Shown here: positions 36,106 to 43,989 of the stretch, in pieces | How the letters are laid out: the number at the start of each line of letters is the position of its first letter | Position numbering within the stretch: position 1 is the first letter of the stretch | From: Chryseobacterium oncorhynchi | Lineage (GTDB): Bacteria; Bacteroidota; Bacteroidia; Flavobacteriales; Weeksellaceae | DNA length: 64,000 bases | Assembly: GCF_002899895.1 (NCBI RefSeq) | Contig: NZ_PPEI02000004.1 | Coordinates: 124,001 to 188,000 of the forward strand | Direction of reading: 5' to 3' | Made by a program: the position numbers and the translations under genes | The notes under the pieces: model-generated | Database searches by the model: none | Told to the model about the DNA's origin: nothing | Seen by the model: only the letters and a program-made list of their open reading frames with translations

Positions 36106-36148
36106 TGTTTTAAATTTTGAGATTCAAGATGCGAGAGCCAAGATATAA

Positions 36149-37177
36149 CTAAATATTTTCACTAACGAGTTTGGTTAATTCTATTCTGCTAACCTTTCCA
36201 TTCGGTGTTCTTGGAATTGTATTGACAAAAATAACTTCCTTTGGTTTGTGAAATTTTTTCTCAAATAATATCTGTGAAATCGTTTCCCTTAATCTCCCGG
36301 ATTCTTTTCCCTCAACAACCAGTACTAGCTTCTGCCCCAAACTTTCATCCGGTAAGCCTAGAAAAATAACTTCATTGGGAATTTCTTTCTTGACTAAAGT
36401 TTCAAGCGCTTCTGGAAAAATTTTCGCTCCACCAGAATTAATTACGTTGTCTATCCTTCCCAAAAATTTAAACTGTTTATCATTCTTAATTTCAACTAAA
36501 TCATTAGTTTTCAATACCTCATCATTTACATTAGGTGCAAATAAGGTCAGACATCCTCTTTCATCCAAGGAAATAGAAACATTTTCAAAAACAGTAAAAT
36601 ATTCCTCAGATTCGGGCATTAGCTGTTTCAGACCAATGTGAGAAAGAGTTTCTGACATTCCATAAGTTTCAAAAATACGGTTGGAATTCTTTAGGTTTAT
36701 CTTACGAATTTTATTTTTAAGGCTTTCAGAAACTGCAGCTCCGCCAATGATCAAATTTTTAATCAAATGTAATTGATCCAGTGAGTTTTCTACCTGAAGC
36801 GGAGTCATCGCACAAAAGTCTATTTCTTCATCCAAATGTCCTACTGGATTTAAAGATGGTTCTGTAACAATCAACTTCAGCTTTCTTTCCATGGAGCGAA
36901 CTACCATCATTTTTCCTGAAATGTATTCTACAGGCAGGCACAATAAAGCTTTATCTCCTTCTTTTAATCCCAGAAAGTTACAGGTCATTACTGCAGAATT
37001 GATCATTTTCTTTTTCTCGATGTCGAAAATTTTTGGAACACCCGTTGACCCTGAAGTCTGAACTTTTACCATTTCACCATCAGAAACCCATTCTTCTAAA
37101 AAGTTTTCTACTTTTTTTTCAAATTCTGTATGGAATGATAATTTATTAATATTGAGATTATTGAAGTCTATAAGCAT
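36149..37177 (-). CDS. AMP-binding acyl-CoA ligase, probably o-succinylbenzoate-CoA ligase (MenE)
   Basis: A 342-residue enzyme from the start at 37177 (MLIDFNNLNINK). The longer frame extends into the tRNA promoter. The AMP-binding P-loop is TSGSTGVPK (41-49), and later motifs are YGMSETLSHIG, GRIDNVINSGG and TPNGKVSRIE with the catalytic Lys. It is short for an acyl-CoA ligase, as MenE of Flavobacteriia is. MenE makes o-succinylbenzoyl-CoA in menaquinone synthesis, consistent with a respiring Bacteroidota. No other men genes lie here, so MenE over other short ligases is by resemblance. Confidence 0.75.
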   Translation of the reverse strand: MLIDFNNLNINKLSFHTEFEKKVENFLEEWVSDGEMVKVQTSGSTGVPKIFDIEKKKMINSAVMTCNFLGLKEGDKALLCLPVEYISGKMMVVRSMERKLKLIVTEPSLNPVGHLDEEIDFCAMTPLQVENSLDQLHLIKNLIIGGAAVSESLKNKIRKINLKNSNRIFETYGMSETLSHIGLKQLMPESEEYFTVFENVSISLDERGCLTLFAPNVNDEVLKTNDLVEIKNDKQFKFLGRIDNVINSGGAKIFPEALETLVKKEIPNEVIFLGLPDESLGQKLVLVVEGKESGRLRETISQILFEKKFHKPKEVIFVNTIPRTPNGKVSRIELTKLVSENI

Positions 37178-37229
37178 GATTGTGATACATAAAAAGTGAT
37201 GTAAATTTAAAAAAAACTTTAAAAAATTC

Positions 37230-37259
37230 TTGTATCTAAACAAAAAAGCTGTAAATTTG
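37230..37259 (+). promoter_or_regulatory. Promoter of the first tRNA-Gln gene
   Basis: TTG (37230-37232), 19 bases, then TAAATTTG (37252-37259). The tRNA begins 19 bases downstream. Confidence 0.85.
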
Positions 37260-37277
37260 CATCACCAAAATAAAACA

Positions 37278-37348
37278 GACCTATAGTGTAACGGTAGCAC
37301 TCCGGTTTTTGGTACCGTCAGTCGGGGTTCGAATCCCTGTGGGTCTAC
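37278..37348 (+). tRNA. tRNA-Gln (anticodon TTG), first copy
   Basis: A 71-nt tRNA. The acceptor stem AGACCTA pairs with TGGGTCT, including one G-T. The anticodon loop TTTTGGT is at 37308-37314, and TTG at 37310-37312 reads CAA/CAG (Gln). The T-arm GGGG TTCGAAT CCCT is canonical. The anticodon stem has one mismatch at its outer pair. CCA is not encoded. The anticodon assignment is direct from sequence. Confidence 0.95.
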
Positions 37349-37350
37349 AA

Positions 37351-37380
37351 ACCATCCTTTTTAAGGATGGTTTTTGTTTT
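37351..37380 (+). terminator. Terminator of the first tRNA-Gln
   Basis: AACCATCC and GGATGGTT form a stem followed by T-rich sequence, beginning 3 bases after the tRNA. Confidence 0.9.
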
Positions 37381-37498
37381 TTAAATAATCAGGTTACTAT
37401 TTTTAAATTCATTCAAAATTCAACTTAAAAATCATAGTGCGAAATAGGACAAATTGATCAAATAAAAACTTCACTATGAAATTTTTCAAAAACAGTTT

Positions 37499-37528
37499 TT
37501 GCATATAAGGAAAAAAGTTGTAGATTTG
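37499..37528 (+). promoter_or_regulatory. Promoter of the second tRNA-Gln gene
   Basis: TTG (37499-37501), 19 bases, then TAGATTTG (37521-37528), mirroring the first copy. Confidence 0.85.
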
Positions 37529-37546
37529 CACCACCAAAAATAAAAC

Positions 37547-37617
37547 AGACCTATAGTGTAACGGTAGCACTCCGGTTTTTGGTACCGTCAGTCGGGGTTC
37601 GAATCCCTGTGGGTCTA
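37547..37617 (+). tRNA. tRNA-Gln (anticodon TTG), second copy
   Basis: The sequence is identical over the mature tRNA to the first copy, 269 bases downstream. The same acceptor, anticodon and T-arm elements are present. It has its own promoter and terminator, so it is an independent transcription unit. Confidence 0.95.
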
Positions 37618-37619
37618 CA

Positions 37620-37652
37620 AACCATCCTTTTTAAGGATGGTTTTTGTTTTTT
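37620..37652 (+). terminator. Terminator of the second tRNA-Gln
   Basis: The same AACCATCC/GGATGGTT stem and T run as after the first copy. Confidence 0.9.
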
Positions 37653-37673
37653 AAATAATCAGAGTTACTATTT

Positions 37674-37994
37674 TTAAATCCTATTTTTTATAATAATATT
37701 CTTCTTCCCTAAGAATTTTAATATTGATCCCAGTTTATACAAGTCATAATCAGTCATCTCCCGTTCTTTATTCAAAACTTTCTGTAAAAATAACCAATCC
37801 TCTGTAAGGCTTCCCATTGTAAGGTCTTTAGGTTCCTCATAGGGATCATACAAATCTTTATCAAGAATATTCCAATACAGATCATCTTCAAATTCTACAA
37901 CATCTGCATCATTCAATTTATTCAATTCTTCTGATAAAACATGTATAAGTCTTTTTATATCCAAAACTTTTAAAATAGTATTATTGCTTTCCAT
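37674..37994 (-). CDS. Small acidic protein of unknown function
   Basis: A 106-residue soluble protein with many Asp, Glu and Leu, for example LNDADVVEFEDDLYWNILD, and predicted helices throughout. No signal peptide or motif is recognised. Its 3' end coincides with the right edge of the duplicated tRNA block, so the duplication may have arisen next to it. Function unknown. Confidence 0.5.
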   Translation of the reverse strand: MESNNTILKVLDIKRLIHVLSEELNKLNDADVVEFEDDLYWNILDKDLYDPYEEPKDLTMGSLTEDWLFLQKVLNKEREMTDYDLYKLGSILKFLGKKNIIIKNRI

Positions 37995-38153
37995 TCTCTT
38001 ATAAGATACTATGATTTTTAGAGAAAATAAGATTCCTCCAAATGTTTAAGGTAGTCGTTTTTATCTCTTCTTTATTTAATGATAATGAATATTCTTACAT
38101 TCCGTTCGTAACGGTTCATTTAAGCTTTTACGGTTTAATGAAAGTAATTAAAT

Positions 38154-38182
38154 AAAAAAAAACTCTACAAGAGTTTTTTTTT
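38154..38182. terminator. Small hairpin terminator
   Basis: AACTC, loop TACAA, GAGTT, flanked by A and T runs on both strands. It most likely ends the HdeD-like transcript on the minus strand. Confidence 0.7.
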
Positions 38183-38187
38183 ATCAT

Positions 38188-38820
38188 TTATTTTTTCAAT
38201 TCATCAATTTCGTCCTGTATAGACTTAATTCTATCTCTAAGCTCTTGGCTTACTTTCCCAGGAATTTTTTTCACCTTTCTTAAATCCAAGGCCAACATAA
38301 TGGAAGCTATTCCCATAAAGATAAAGGAAACACCTGTAAGTGTAACTAAGGAAATTCCCGTAAACACAGGATTAAATATCAACAATAGAGAAAAGATAAT
38401 TCCTCCGACACTGGCAAGGGCTACATTTCCCCAACTCATTATTTTCATACTTCTCAGATCAAAAGCAAAACCCAATAATTGAAAGGAACGAAACAGTAAA
38501 GTGAATCCAACAACAAACGGAAGTACGGTCATTGAAATTTGTGGATAAGCTATAAGATAGGCTCCTATTGCTGTAGTTAGCAATCCACTTACTAGAAACC
38601 AGCCCCAACCTTGCAGGGATTTACTATTCTGCAGGGAAAAGAATATTTCCGTGATCCCAGAAAACAGGAATGAAACGCTAAAAAAGATGGAAAGCGTGAC
38701 ATAGGTTGCAAGGGGTACACTAAATACATAAAAACCGCAGATCAGGAAAAGAATTCCAAAGATCAATGGAATATACCAATGTTTTACGGTGTTGGTAAGA
38801 GTTTGAAATAAATTAGCCAT
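38188..38820 (-). CDS. HdeD-family membrane protein (DUF308)
   Basis: A 210-residue protein from the start at 38820 (MANLFQTLTNTVKHWY). Six hydrophobic helices in three repeated pairs, each pair with a small turn, are typical of HdeD/DUF308. The last ~30 residues are charged (SQELRDRIKSIQDEIDEL), an added coiled coil not present in E. coli HdeD. The family is linked to acid or general stress in E. coli. Function here is inferred by family. A TGTGGATAA string lies inside this gene at 38540 by chance. Confidence 0.8.
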   Translation of the reverse strand: MANLFQTLTNTVKHWYIPLIFGILFLICGFYVFSVPLATYVTLSIFFSVSFLFSGITEIFFSLQNSKSLQGWGWFLVSGLLTTAIGAYLIAYPQISMTVLPFVVGFTLLFRSFQLLGFAFDLRSMKIMSWGNVALASVGGIIFSLLLIFNPVFTGISLVTLTGVSFIFMGIASIMLALDLRKVKKIPGKVSQELRDRIKSIQDEIDELKK

Positions 38821-39052
38821 AAGAGTGTTTTTTGTTTTGCCTACTTTGTGCTGCGGTGTTCGGCTTGTCCGCCGGAATTTCAAAAAACAGATTATAATTT
38901 CACCTGAGTTTGAATAATAACCTCTTACCAATTTACAAAAAATAGATTAAGTAATCAAACTTTGAGCTAATAATAGAACTACATATTCAAAAAAGGCATC
39001 ATAGTAGATAAATACCACCATAATGCCTTCTATAAAACCTAAAATTCAGATT

Positions 39053-40156
39053 TTATTTCATTAATTTTCCTTCAGGTTGCTGCTGTGTAACACAATGCAC
39101 CATTCCTCCGTTTTCATATAGATTTCTTACATCTATTCCTATTACTTTTCTGCCAGGATATTGATCCTGAATAATTTTATTGGCTATCTGATCATTTGGA
39201 TCGCCATAATTAGGAACTAAAACTACCGTATTGGCTACATAATAATTCACATAAGATCCTTTTTCATCCAGTTGCTTTCCATAAGCTGTCTTCACTTTAT
39301 TTTTGGTGGCAGGCAGATATACTTTTTTATATTCCTTACCATCAACATTGGAAGCGGTATACAATGTGTTGATATCCTTATCTGAAAGACCAAGCTCCAA
39401 AAGATCATCTTCATTCATTGTAATCATGGTATTATGGTTTACAAACTTCATGAAACCGTCAATGTGCATATCAGTAACATCCAATCCTGTAACGCCATCC
39501 AGCCATATTACTTTGGAGACACCGTAGTAGGTTTCAAACATTTCCTCGGCTTCTTCCTGTGTAATCCCTTTGTTTCTTGTTGCTCCTTTTTCCTGACTGA
39601 TTACTGAGCTTTTACATGCCATCAGGACTCCATTACCATCTGTTTCTACAGATCCACCCTCATTCACCATTTCTTCATTAAGGTCAATTACCTTTACGCC
39701 TAAATCTTTCCCGATACTTTTTGGAATTTCATCACAGTTTTCGAAATCAAATTTTTCTCCCCAGCCATTGAATCCCCAATCTTCAATTAATACATTCCCT
39801 TTGTTATCTTTTACGAAAATAGGACCGTTATCTCTTACCCAAACATCATCTGTAGGATAAATCTTAAAGTCCACATTCTTCATGGGAACCTTATTTCCTT
39901 CTAAAAGGTTTACAATTCTCTTTTTCTCATCCTCATTATAAGCTATAATGTGAACTTTTTCTCCTGATTGCAGAGCCTTTGTCATATCAATCCAGGTTTG
40001 TTCTACTCTTTGACGATAAGTATTACCGTGCTGATAGTGGTGAGGCCATTGCAGCCAGGTTCCTTCATGACGTGAAGATTCTTCCGGAAAATGATAAGTC
40101 TGTGCCATAGTGCATATAAAGCTCAATACAAAAGTGAGCGTGAATAATTTGTTCAT
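39053..40156 (-). CDS. Exported agmatine deiminase-family protein
   Basis: A 367-residue guanidino-modifying enzyme with a signal peptide MNKLFTLTFVLSFICTMAQ. Catalytic motifs are DVWVRDNGPIFV, the His in DMHIDGFMKF, and the active-site Cys355 in GGMVHCVTQQQP. These match agmatine deiminase (converts agmatine to N-carbamoylputrescine) and bacterial peptidylarginine deiminases. Most agmatine deiminases are cytosolic, so the signal peptide puts this one in the periplasm or outside. The substrate could be agmatine, free arginine or peptide arginine. The outer-membrane gene starts four bases upstream, so both form an operon. Confidence 0.83.
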   Translation of the reverse strand: MNKLFTLTFVLSFICTMAQTYHFPEESSRHEGTWLQWPHHYQHGNTYRQRVEQTWIDMTKALQSGEKVHIIAYNEDEKKRIVNLLEGNKVPMKNVDFKIYPTDDVWVRDNGPIFVKDNKGNVLIEDWGFNGWGEKFDFENCDEIPKSIGKDLGVKVIDLNEEMVNEGGSVETDGNGVLMACKSSVISQEKGATRNKGITQEEAEEMFETYYGVSKVIWLDGVTGLDVTDMHIDGFMKFVNHNTMITMNEDDLLELGLSDKDINTLYTASNVDGKEYKKVYLPATKNKVKTAYGKQLDEKGSYVNYYVANTVVLVPNYGDPNDQIANKIIQDQYPGRKVIGIDVRNLYENGGMVHCVTQQQPEGKLMK

Positions 40157-40160
40157 ATAA

Positions 40161-40775
40161 TTAAAATTTTTTTCCTATAAATAATCCAAAGTTAATATCA
40201 GTATCAAAACTGCTTCCTGTCTGAGAAATATTACTACCTATCCCCCATTGCATTTTTTTCTTGTTTTCTAGTCCAATGCGAATAACCTGACTACTGGATT
40301 GATGTTCTTTAAAACTAAAATCAGACTCTACAATAAGCATACTGTAAAAGTTAAGCTTTTCATTAATCTTAGGAGTGTATTCCAGTAAGGTGTATAACCC
40401 CAATCCAAAATTCTTTGCATCTGTAGAATAGGTAAGAGCAGGAAAAACATTAATGTTAAAAACATCATTTTCTTTTCCATAAGCCAATCCCACCGACGGC
40501 ATTACATCTTCTTTTGAAATATGAACCCCTGCTGAGACACCCCAGTTTTTTCCAACTCCATAATTGATATTCTGATAGATTTCCGGGTTTACTTTTTTTG
40601 CATCATAATCATAGGATATAGTTCCCGATGCAAAATAGTTCCATTTCTGATTAAAGTCTTTACTGTAGATTCCCAGCAATTCAGCTTCTTTATTTCCTGC
40701 ATAAGCCTGAACAGAAATCTGAGACTTACCATAAAAAGGAAGCAGTAAGGCTAAGAGAAATACTTTTTTTTTCAT
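40161..40775 (-). CDS. Outer-membrane-like protein coupled to the deiminase gene
   Basis: A 204-residue protein with signal peptide MKKKVFLLALLLPFYGKSQ. The mature part alternates Gly/Tyr-rich β-strand pairs (VSVQAYAG-like start, WGVSAGVHI, FGLGLYTLLEY) and ends in INFGLFIGKKF, an aromatic end. It is likely an outer-membrane barrel. It precedes the exported deiminase by 4 bases on the same strand, which points to a common function or just co-expression. I do not recognise the family. Confidence 0.65.
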   Translation of the reverse strand: MKKKVFLLALLLPFYGKSQISVQAYAGNKEAELLGIYSKDFNQKWNYFASGTISYDYDAKKVNPEIYQNINYGVGKNWGVSAGVHISKEDVMPSVGLAYGKENDVFNINVFPALTYSTDAKNFGLGLYTLLEYTPKINEKLNFYSMLIVESDFSFKEHQSSSQVIRIGLENKKKMQWGIGSNISQTGSSFDTDINFGLFIGKKF

Positions 40776-40879
40776 TGTTCTTTGTCTTTTTATTTTTTAC
40801 ATTATAAATTCCCTTTGTGGTTATTTACTGATGCAAAATTAGATTCTAATAAAAACAATACTTGTCCTAAAAGGACATT

Positions 40880-41668
40880 CTATCCATATAACGGAAAATA
40901 AATATGAGTAACTTCTGACTCCTCATATTCTTCAATAACATCTGAATTATCAAGTAGCAAATCTTGGTCAGAAAGCCAATAACGATAAAACGAACGATAA
41001 GTTTCCAAAATATCCTCATAAGGTCCATAATGGGTAAACTTTACATATCTTCCACCAAAAATATCTCTTTTAAGAAATCCTTTTAATCCATCATCAGATG
41101 TTACCGCAGCACCATATCTGCAATGTGAGTAACTTGTTATTAAAGGCTGGTCGCGGATAATTCCGTAGGCTGCCTCAAATATTTCAGATTCCGGTTCTAT
41201 TTCTTTCCACAGTTCATCAATTTCCTGATTATTATAATCTTTAGCCTTAATGAATTTACAGAAAACAGGTACTGCATCTTTATACTTAACCTCAAGTTTT
41301 AAATCTGTATGATTATTTTCTATAAATTTTTGAAATACTCCTTGTTTTTGCTTTCTTGCTTCTGCCGGAGAAATAGAATATTGCTTTTTAAATGCTTTTG
41401 AAAAAGACTGAATGTTGAAATATCCGACCTGCCATGCAATCTCAGAAATAGTATCTTCTGTATAGATCAATTTTTTATATGAATTCTCAAGACGCAACCG
41501 TTTTTGAAATCCGGAAATAGTTTCATTAAAAATTTTGAAAAAGACCCGTTGAAAATTACGGTAAGAGTAATGAGATATAGACTCTATTTCATGAGCTGTT
41601 ATTTCCCTATCAAAGTTGGCTTCAATATGGCTGACTATCTTCTGGATATCGTTAAAGTTAGACTCCAT
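40880..41668 (-). CDS. AraC-family regulator with GyrI-like effector domain
   Basis: A 262-residue protein from the start at 41668 (MESNFNDIQKIVSHIE). Unusually for AraC proteins, the DNA-binding domain is N-terminal (about 5-105, with RNFQRVFFKIFNETIS and EIAWQVGYFNIQSFSKAF). The C-terminal part (about 115-262) is a GyrI-like ligand-binding domain. This is the Rob/TetD-like arrangement. It probably senses small molecules. It lies 104 bases upstream of the deiminase and outer-membrane pair, same strand, making it a candidate regulator of that pair. Confidence 0.87.
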   Translation of the reverse strand: MESNFNDIQKIVSHIEANFDREITAHEIESISHYSYRNFQRVFFKIFNETISGFQKRLRLENSYKKLIYTEDTISEIAWQVGYFNIQSFSKAFKKQYSISPAEARKQKQGVFQKFIENNHTDLKLEVKYKDAVPVFCKFIKAKDYNNQEIDELWKEIEPESEIFEAAYGIIRDQPLITSYSHCRYGAAVTSDDGLKGFLKRDIFGGRYVKFTHYGPYEDILETYRSFYRYWLSDQDLLLDNSDVIEEYEESEVTHIYFPLYG

Positions 41669-41795
41669 TTTATCTATTATTAAAAACAATAACTCATAAG
41701 GAAGATTCTATTTTGAGACCAATCACAAGAATTCAAAGTAGAATTTCCTGAAATTTTAATATAATCTACTACCAATTTACGGAAAAATGACCATA

Positions 41796-41832
41796 AAAAA
41801 GGTGAAAATCATCTATTGACTTTCACCTTTTT
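41796..41832 (-). terminator. Terminator of the amino-acid permease gene
   Basis: AAAAGGTGAAA and TTTCACCTTTT form the stem, with A and T runs outside. Confidence 0.88.
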
Positions 41833-41860
41833 AAAACATATAAATATGGTTTACTATTTT

Positions 41861-43279
41861 TTAACTGGGTTTATACAGCTTATACATTACAAATAGAAAT
41901 CCTATCCAGACCGGAATCAGAATTACCTGAATTTCCATTCCTGTAATACTCATCAGCCCTAAAATAAGAACCAAAAAGGCAATACAGATATAATTGGATA
42001 TGGGATAAAATATAGATGGAAATTTCGATTGAATTCCCGAACTGTTTATTGATTTTTTGAACTTTAAATGGGTATAACATATCATCAGCCAGTTGATGAT
42101 TAATGTAGATACAACAAGAGCCATTAGGTATTCAAATGCTTTTTCCGGAACCAATTTATTAATGATAATACAGATTCCTGCAAAGCAAGACGAAATAAGA
42201 ATGGCATTAATTGGAACTGAATTTTTATTTAATTTCTTCAAGAACTTTGGTGCATTTCCCTGTTGCGCTAATCCGAAAAGCATTCTACTATTACTGTACA
42301 CACTACTGTTGTAAACAGATAAAGCAGCAGTTAGTACAATAACGTTAAGAACATTTGCAATTAGTGAATTAAATTGAATGACTTTACCAAAAAGGCTGAA
42401 TTCTAATCCATTTAAGTTTTGAAAAACCATTACAAACGGGCTTGATCCCTCTGTAATTTCTCTCCAAGGACTCAATGAAAACAAGATTACCAAAGCTCCT
42501 ACATAGAAAATCAAAATTCTATAAATTACCTGATTGGTTGCCTGTGGAATTGTTTTTTCAGGATTCTTCGCCTCAGCAGCTGTAATTCCGATCAACTCCA
42601 ACCCTCCAAAAGAGAACATAATCATCGCCATTGCTGCAAACAACCCGGAATATCCGGATTCAGTTTTATTGAATAATCCTTTGGGAAAGAAGCCTCCATC
42701 ATTCCATAGATTGGAAACACTTGCCTTATCACCTCCTGTTCCGCTGGCTAACAAGTAGATCCCGAAGATAATCATTGCGATAATAGCAACTACTTTAATA
42801 ATGGAAAACCAGAATTCTGTTTCCCCATAAACCTTTACAGAAGCAAGGTTCAAAGCATTAATTACTACAAAAAAGAATAAACTGGAAACCCAGAGAGGAA
42901 TCTCAGGCCACCAGAAATGAATATAATGGCCAATGGCTGTAAGTTCAGCCATACTTACGAGAATATAGAGAATCCAGTAGTTCCACCCTGATGCAAACCC
43001 GGGGAAATTTCCCCAATATTTATAGGCAAAGTGACTAAAACTCCCCGATACCGGTTCCTGAACAACCATTTCACCAAGCTGACGCATGATAAAAAAGGCA
43101 ATAATTCCGGCTAAGGCATACCCTAGAATTACTGATGGACCAGCCAATACTGCTGCAGGCCCAATTCCCAGAAACAACCCTGTTCCTATGGCACCACCAA
43201 GGGCAATTAATTGGATATGTCGGTTTGTTAATCCTCTAACTAAAGTTTCATTTTGTTCTGTTTTCTTCTCGTTGTCCAT
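41861..43279 (-). CDS. Amino acid permease (APC superfamily)
   Basis: A 472-residue protein from the start at 43279 (MDNEKKTEQNETLVRGL). Twelve hydrophobic helices are seen. The first holds IALGGAIGTGLFLG, the substrate-binding unwound segment of the AAT branch, and RQLGEMVVQEPVSGSFSHFA follows. The pattern resembles LysP, AroP and CycA. Transport is proton-coupled in the family. Specificity cannot be read. It is monocistronic with a terminator. Confidence 0.9.
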   Translation of the reverse strand: MDNEKKTEQNETLVRGLTNRHIQLIALGGAIGTGLFLGIGPAAVLAGPSVILGYALAGIIAFFIMRQLGEMVVQEPVSGSFSHFAYKYWGNFPGFASGWNYWILYILVSMAELTAIGHYIHFWWPEIPLWVSSLFFFVVINALNLASVKVYGETEFWFSIIKVVAIIAMIIFGIYLLASGTGGDKASVSNLWNDGGFFPKGLFNKTESGYSGLFAAMAMIMFSFGGLELIGITAAEAKNPEKTIPQATNQVIYRILIFYVGALVILFSLSPWREITEGSSPFVMVFQNLNGLEFSLFGKVIQFNSLIANVLNVIVLTAALSVYNSSVYSNSRMLFGLAQQGNAPKFLKKLNKNSVPINAILISSCFAGICIIINKLVPEKAFEYLMALVVSTLIINWLMICYTHLKFKKSINSSGIQSKFPSIFYPISNYICIAFLVLILGLMSITGMEIQVILIPVWIGFLFVMYKLYKPS

Positions 43280-43426
43280 AGAATGAATTATTCGGTCGCT
43301 AAATATATAAAAACTTTTAACAGAAATTCTCATTCCATGGGGTAAATTGACAAATCAGGTGAAGCAAAAAAACAAAAAATAATTATCCTGCCTATCCTAT
43401 TCATAGGGGTAACCTGGAAAATAATT

Positions 43427-43470
43427 ATAAAAAACAAGCCCCGACTCACTGGTCAGGGCTACTCTTTTAA
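43427..43470 (-). terminator. Terminator of the XRE regulator gene
   Basis: On the minus strand AGCCCTGAC and GTCGGGGCT form a stem with one mismatch. T-rich sequence follows. Confidence 0.75.
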
Positions 43471-43495
43471 TATGTTATTCTATATTTTCAAATAT

Positions 43496-43804
43496 TTACT
43501 TTTTATCCTCTAAATATTCTTTCGGAATAGAGATATTATTTTTTTTCATATACTCCAAAAGATTTTGATACTTGTCTTCATACCCGTCATCTGTACCGCA
43601 CTTATGTGAGATACTACAAATATCGGAAGGCTTAATGTCTAAAATATCAGATATTTTAGTCAGTATCTCCAGATTGATTTTCACCTTAGAATTTTCAATA
43701 TCTGAATAGGCCTTTTGGGAAATCCCCATTTCAAAAGCCATGTACTCCTGCGTAAGATCCCTGCTCCTACGAATTTTCCTGATATTTTGTCCACATACTT
43801 TCAT
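43496..43804 (-). CDS. XRE-family regulator, small
   Basis: A 102-residue Cro/CI-type protein. The helix-turn-helix runs from about 5 to 60 (IRKIRRSRDLTQEYMAFEM, then KAYSDIENSKVKINLEIL). The tail (about 65-102) is charged and short, containing HKCGTDDGYED. It is divergent from ccoNO with 185 bases between. It may regulate the oxidase genes or itself. Nothing decides this. Confidence 0.85.
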   Translation of the reverse strand: MKVCGQNIRKIRRSRDLTQEYMAFEMGISQKAYSDIENSKVKINLEILTKISDILDIKPSDICSISHKCGTDDGYEDKYQNLLEYMKKNNISIPKEYLEDKK

Positions 43805-43823
43805 CGTTTTTGTTTTAGTAGTT

Positions 43824-43973
43824 TTCGGTATAGTTTAGAAGTTTATCTATTAGCCTCCAACAAAGTTAATAAATACCTTTGGCAAAACATTATACACGTT
43901 ACATGATATTTATTTTCGGTAGAGAAAAAGGCACAAAACAGGGTCTATTTTCAGAGAAAATATCACTTCGGTA
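43824..43973. promoter_or_regulatory. Three TTCGGTA direct repeats between the XRE gene and ccoNO
   Basis: TTCGGTA occurs at 43824-43830, 43915-43921 and 43967-43973, the last 17 bases before the ccoNO start. TACCTTTG at 43874-43881 fits a -7 element. No FNR-like TTGAT-N4-ATCAA site is visible. The repeats could be an operator for the XRE protein. Confidence 0.35.
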
Positions 43974-43989
43974 AACACTATTGGAATTT

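Larger units (their letters stand above)
37240..37679 (+). repeat. Tandem duplication of a tRNA cassette
   Basis: About 170 bases, from just upstream of the -7 element to past the terminator (37240-37408 and 37509-37679), occur twice, 269-271 bases apart. The tRNA and terminator are the same and the flanks differ by a few bases. The right copy ends at the stop codon of the next gene, and a short stretch matching that gene end (TTACTATTTTTAAAT) also follows the left copy. Confidence 0.85.

Noticed and set aside
38540-38548. Isolated DnaA box
   Set aside because: A single TGTGGATAA inside the HdeD-like coding sequence, without neighbours, is expected by chance.
43805-43989. FNR-type site upstream of ccoNO
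   Set aside because: No TTGAT-N4-ATCAA or close variant is present.
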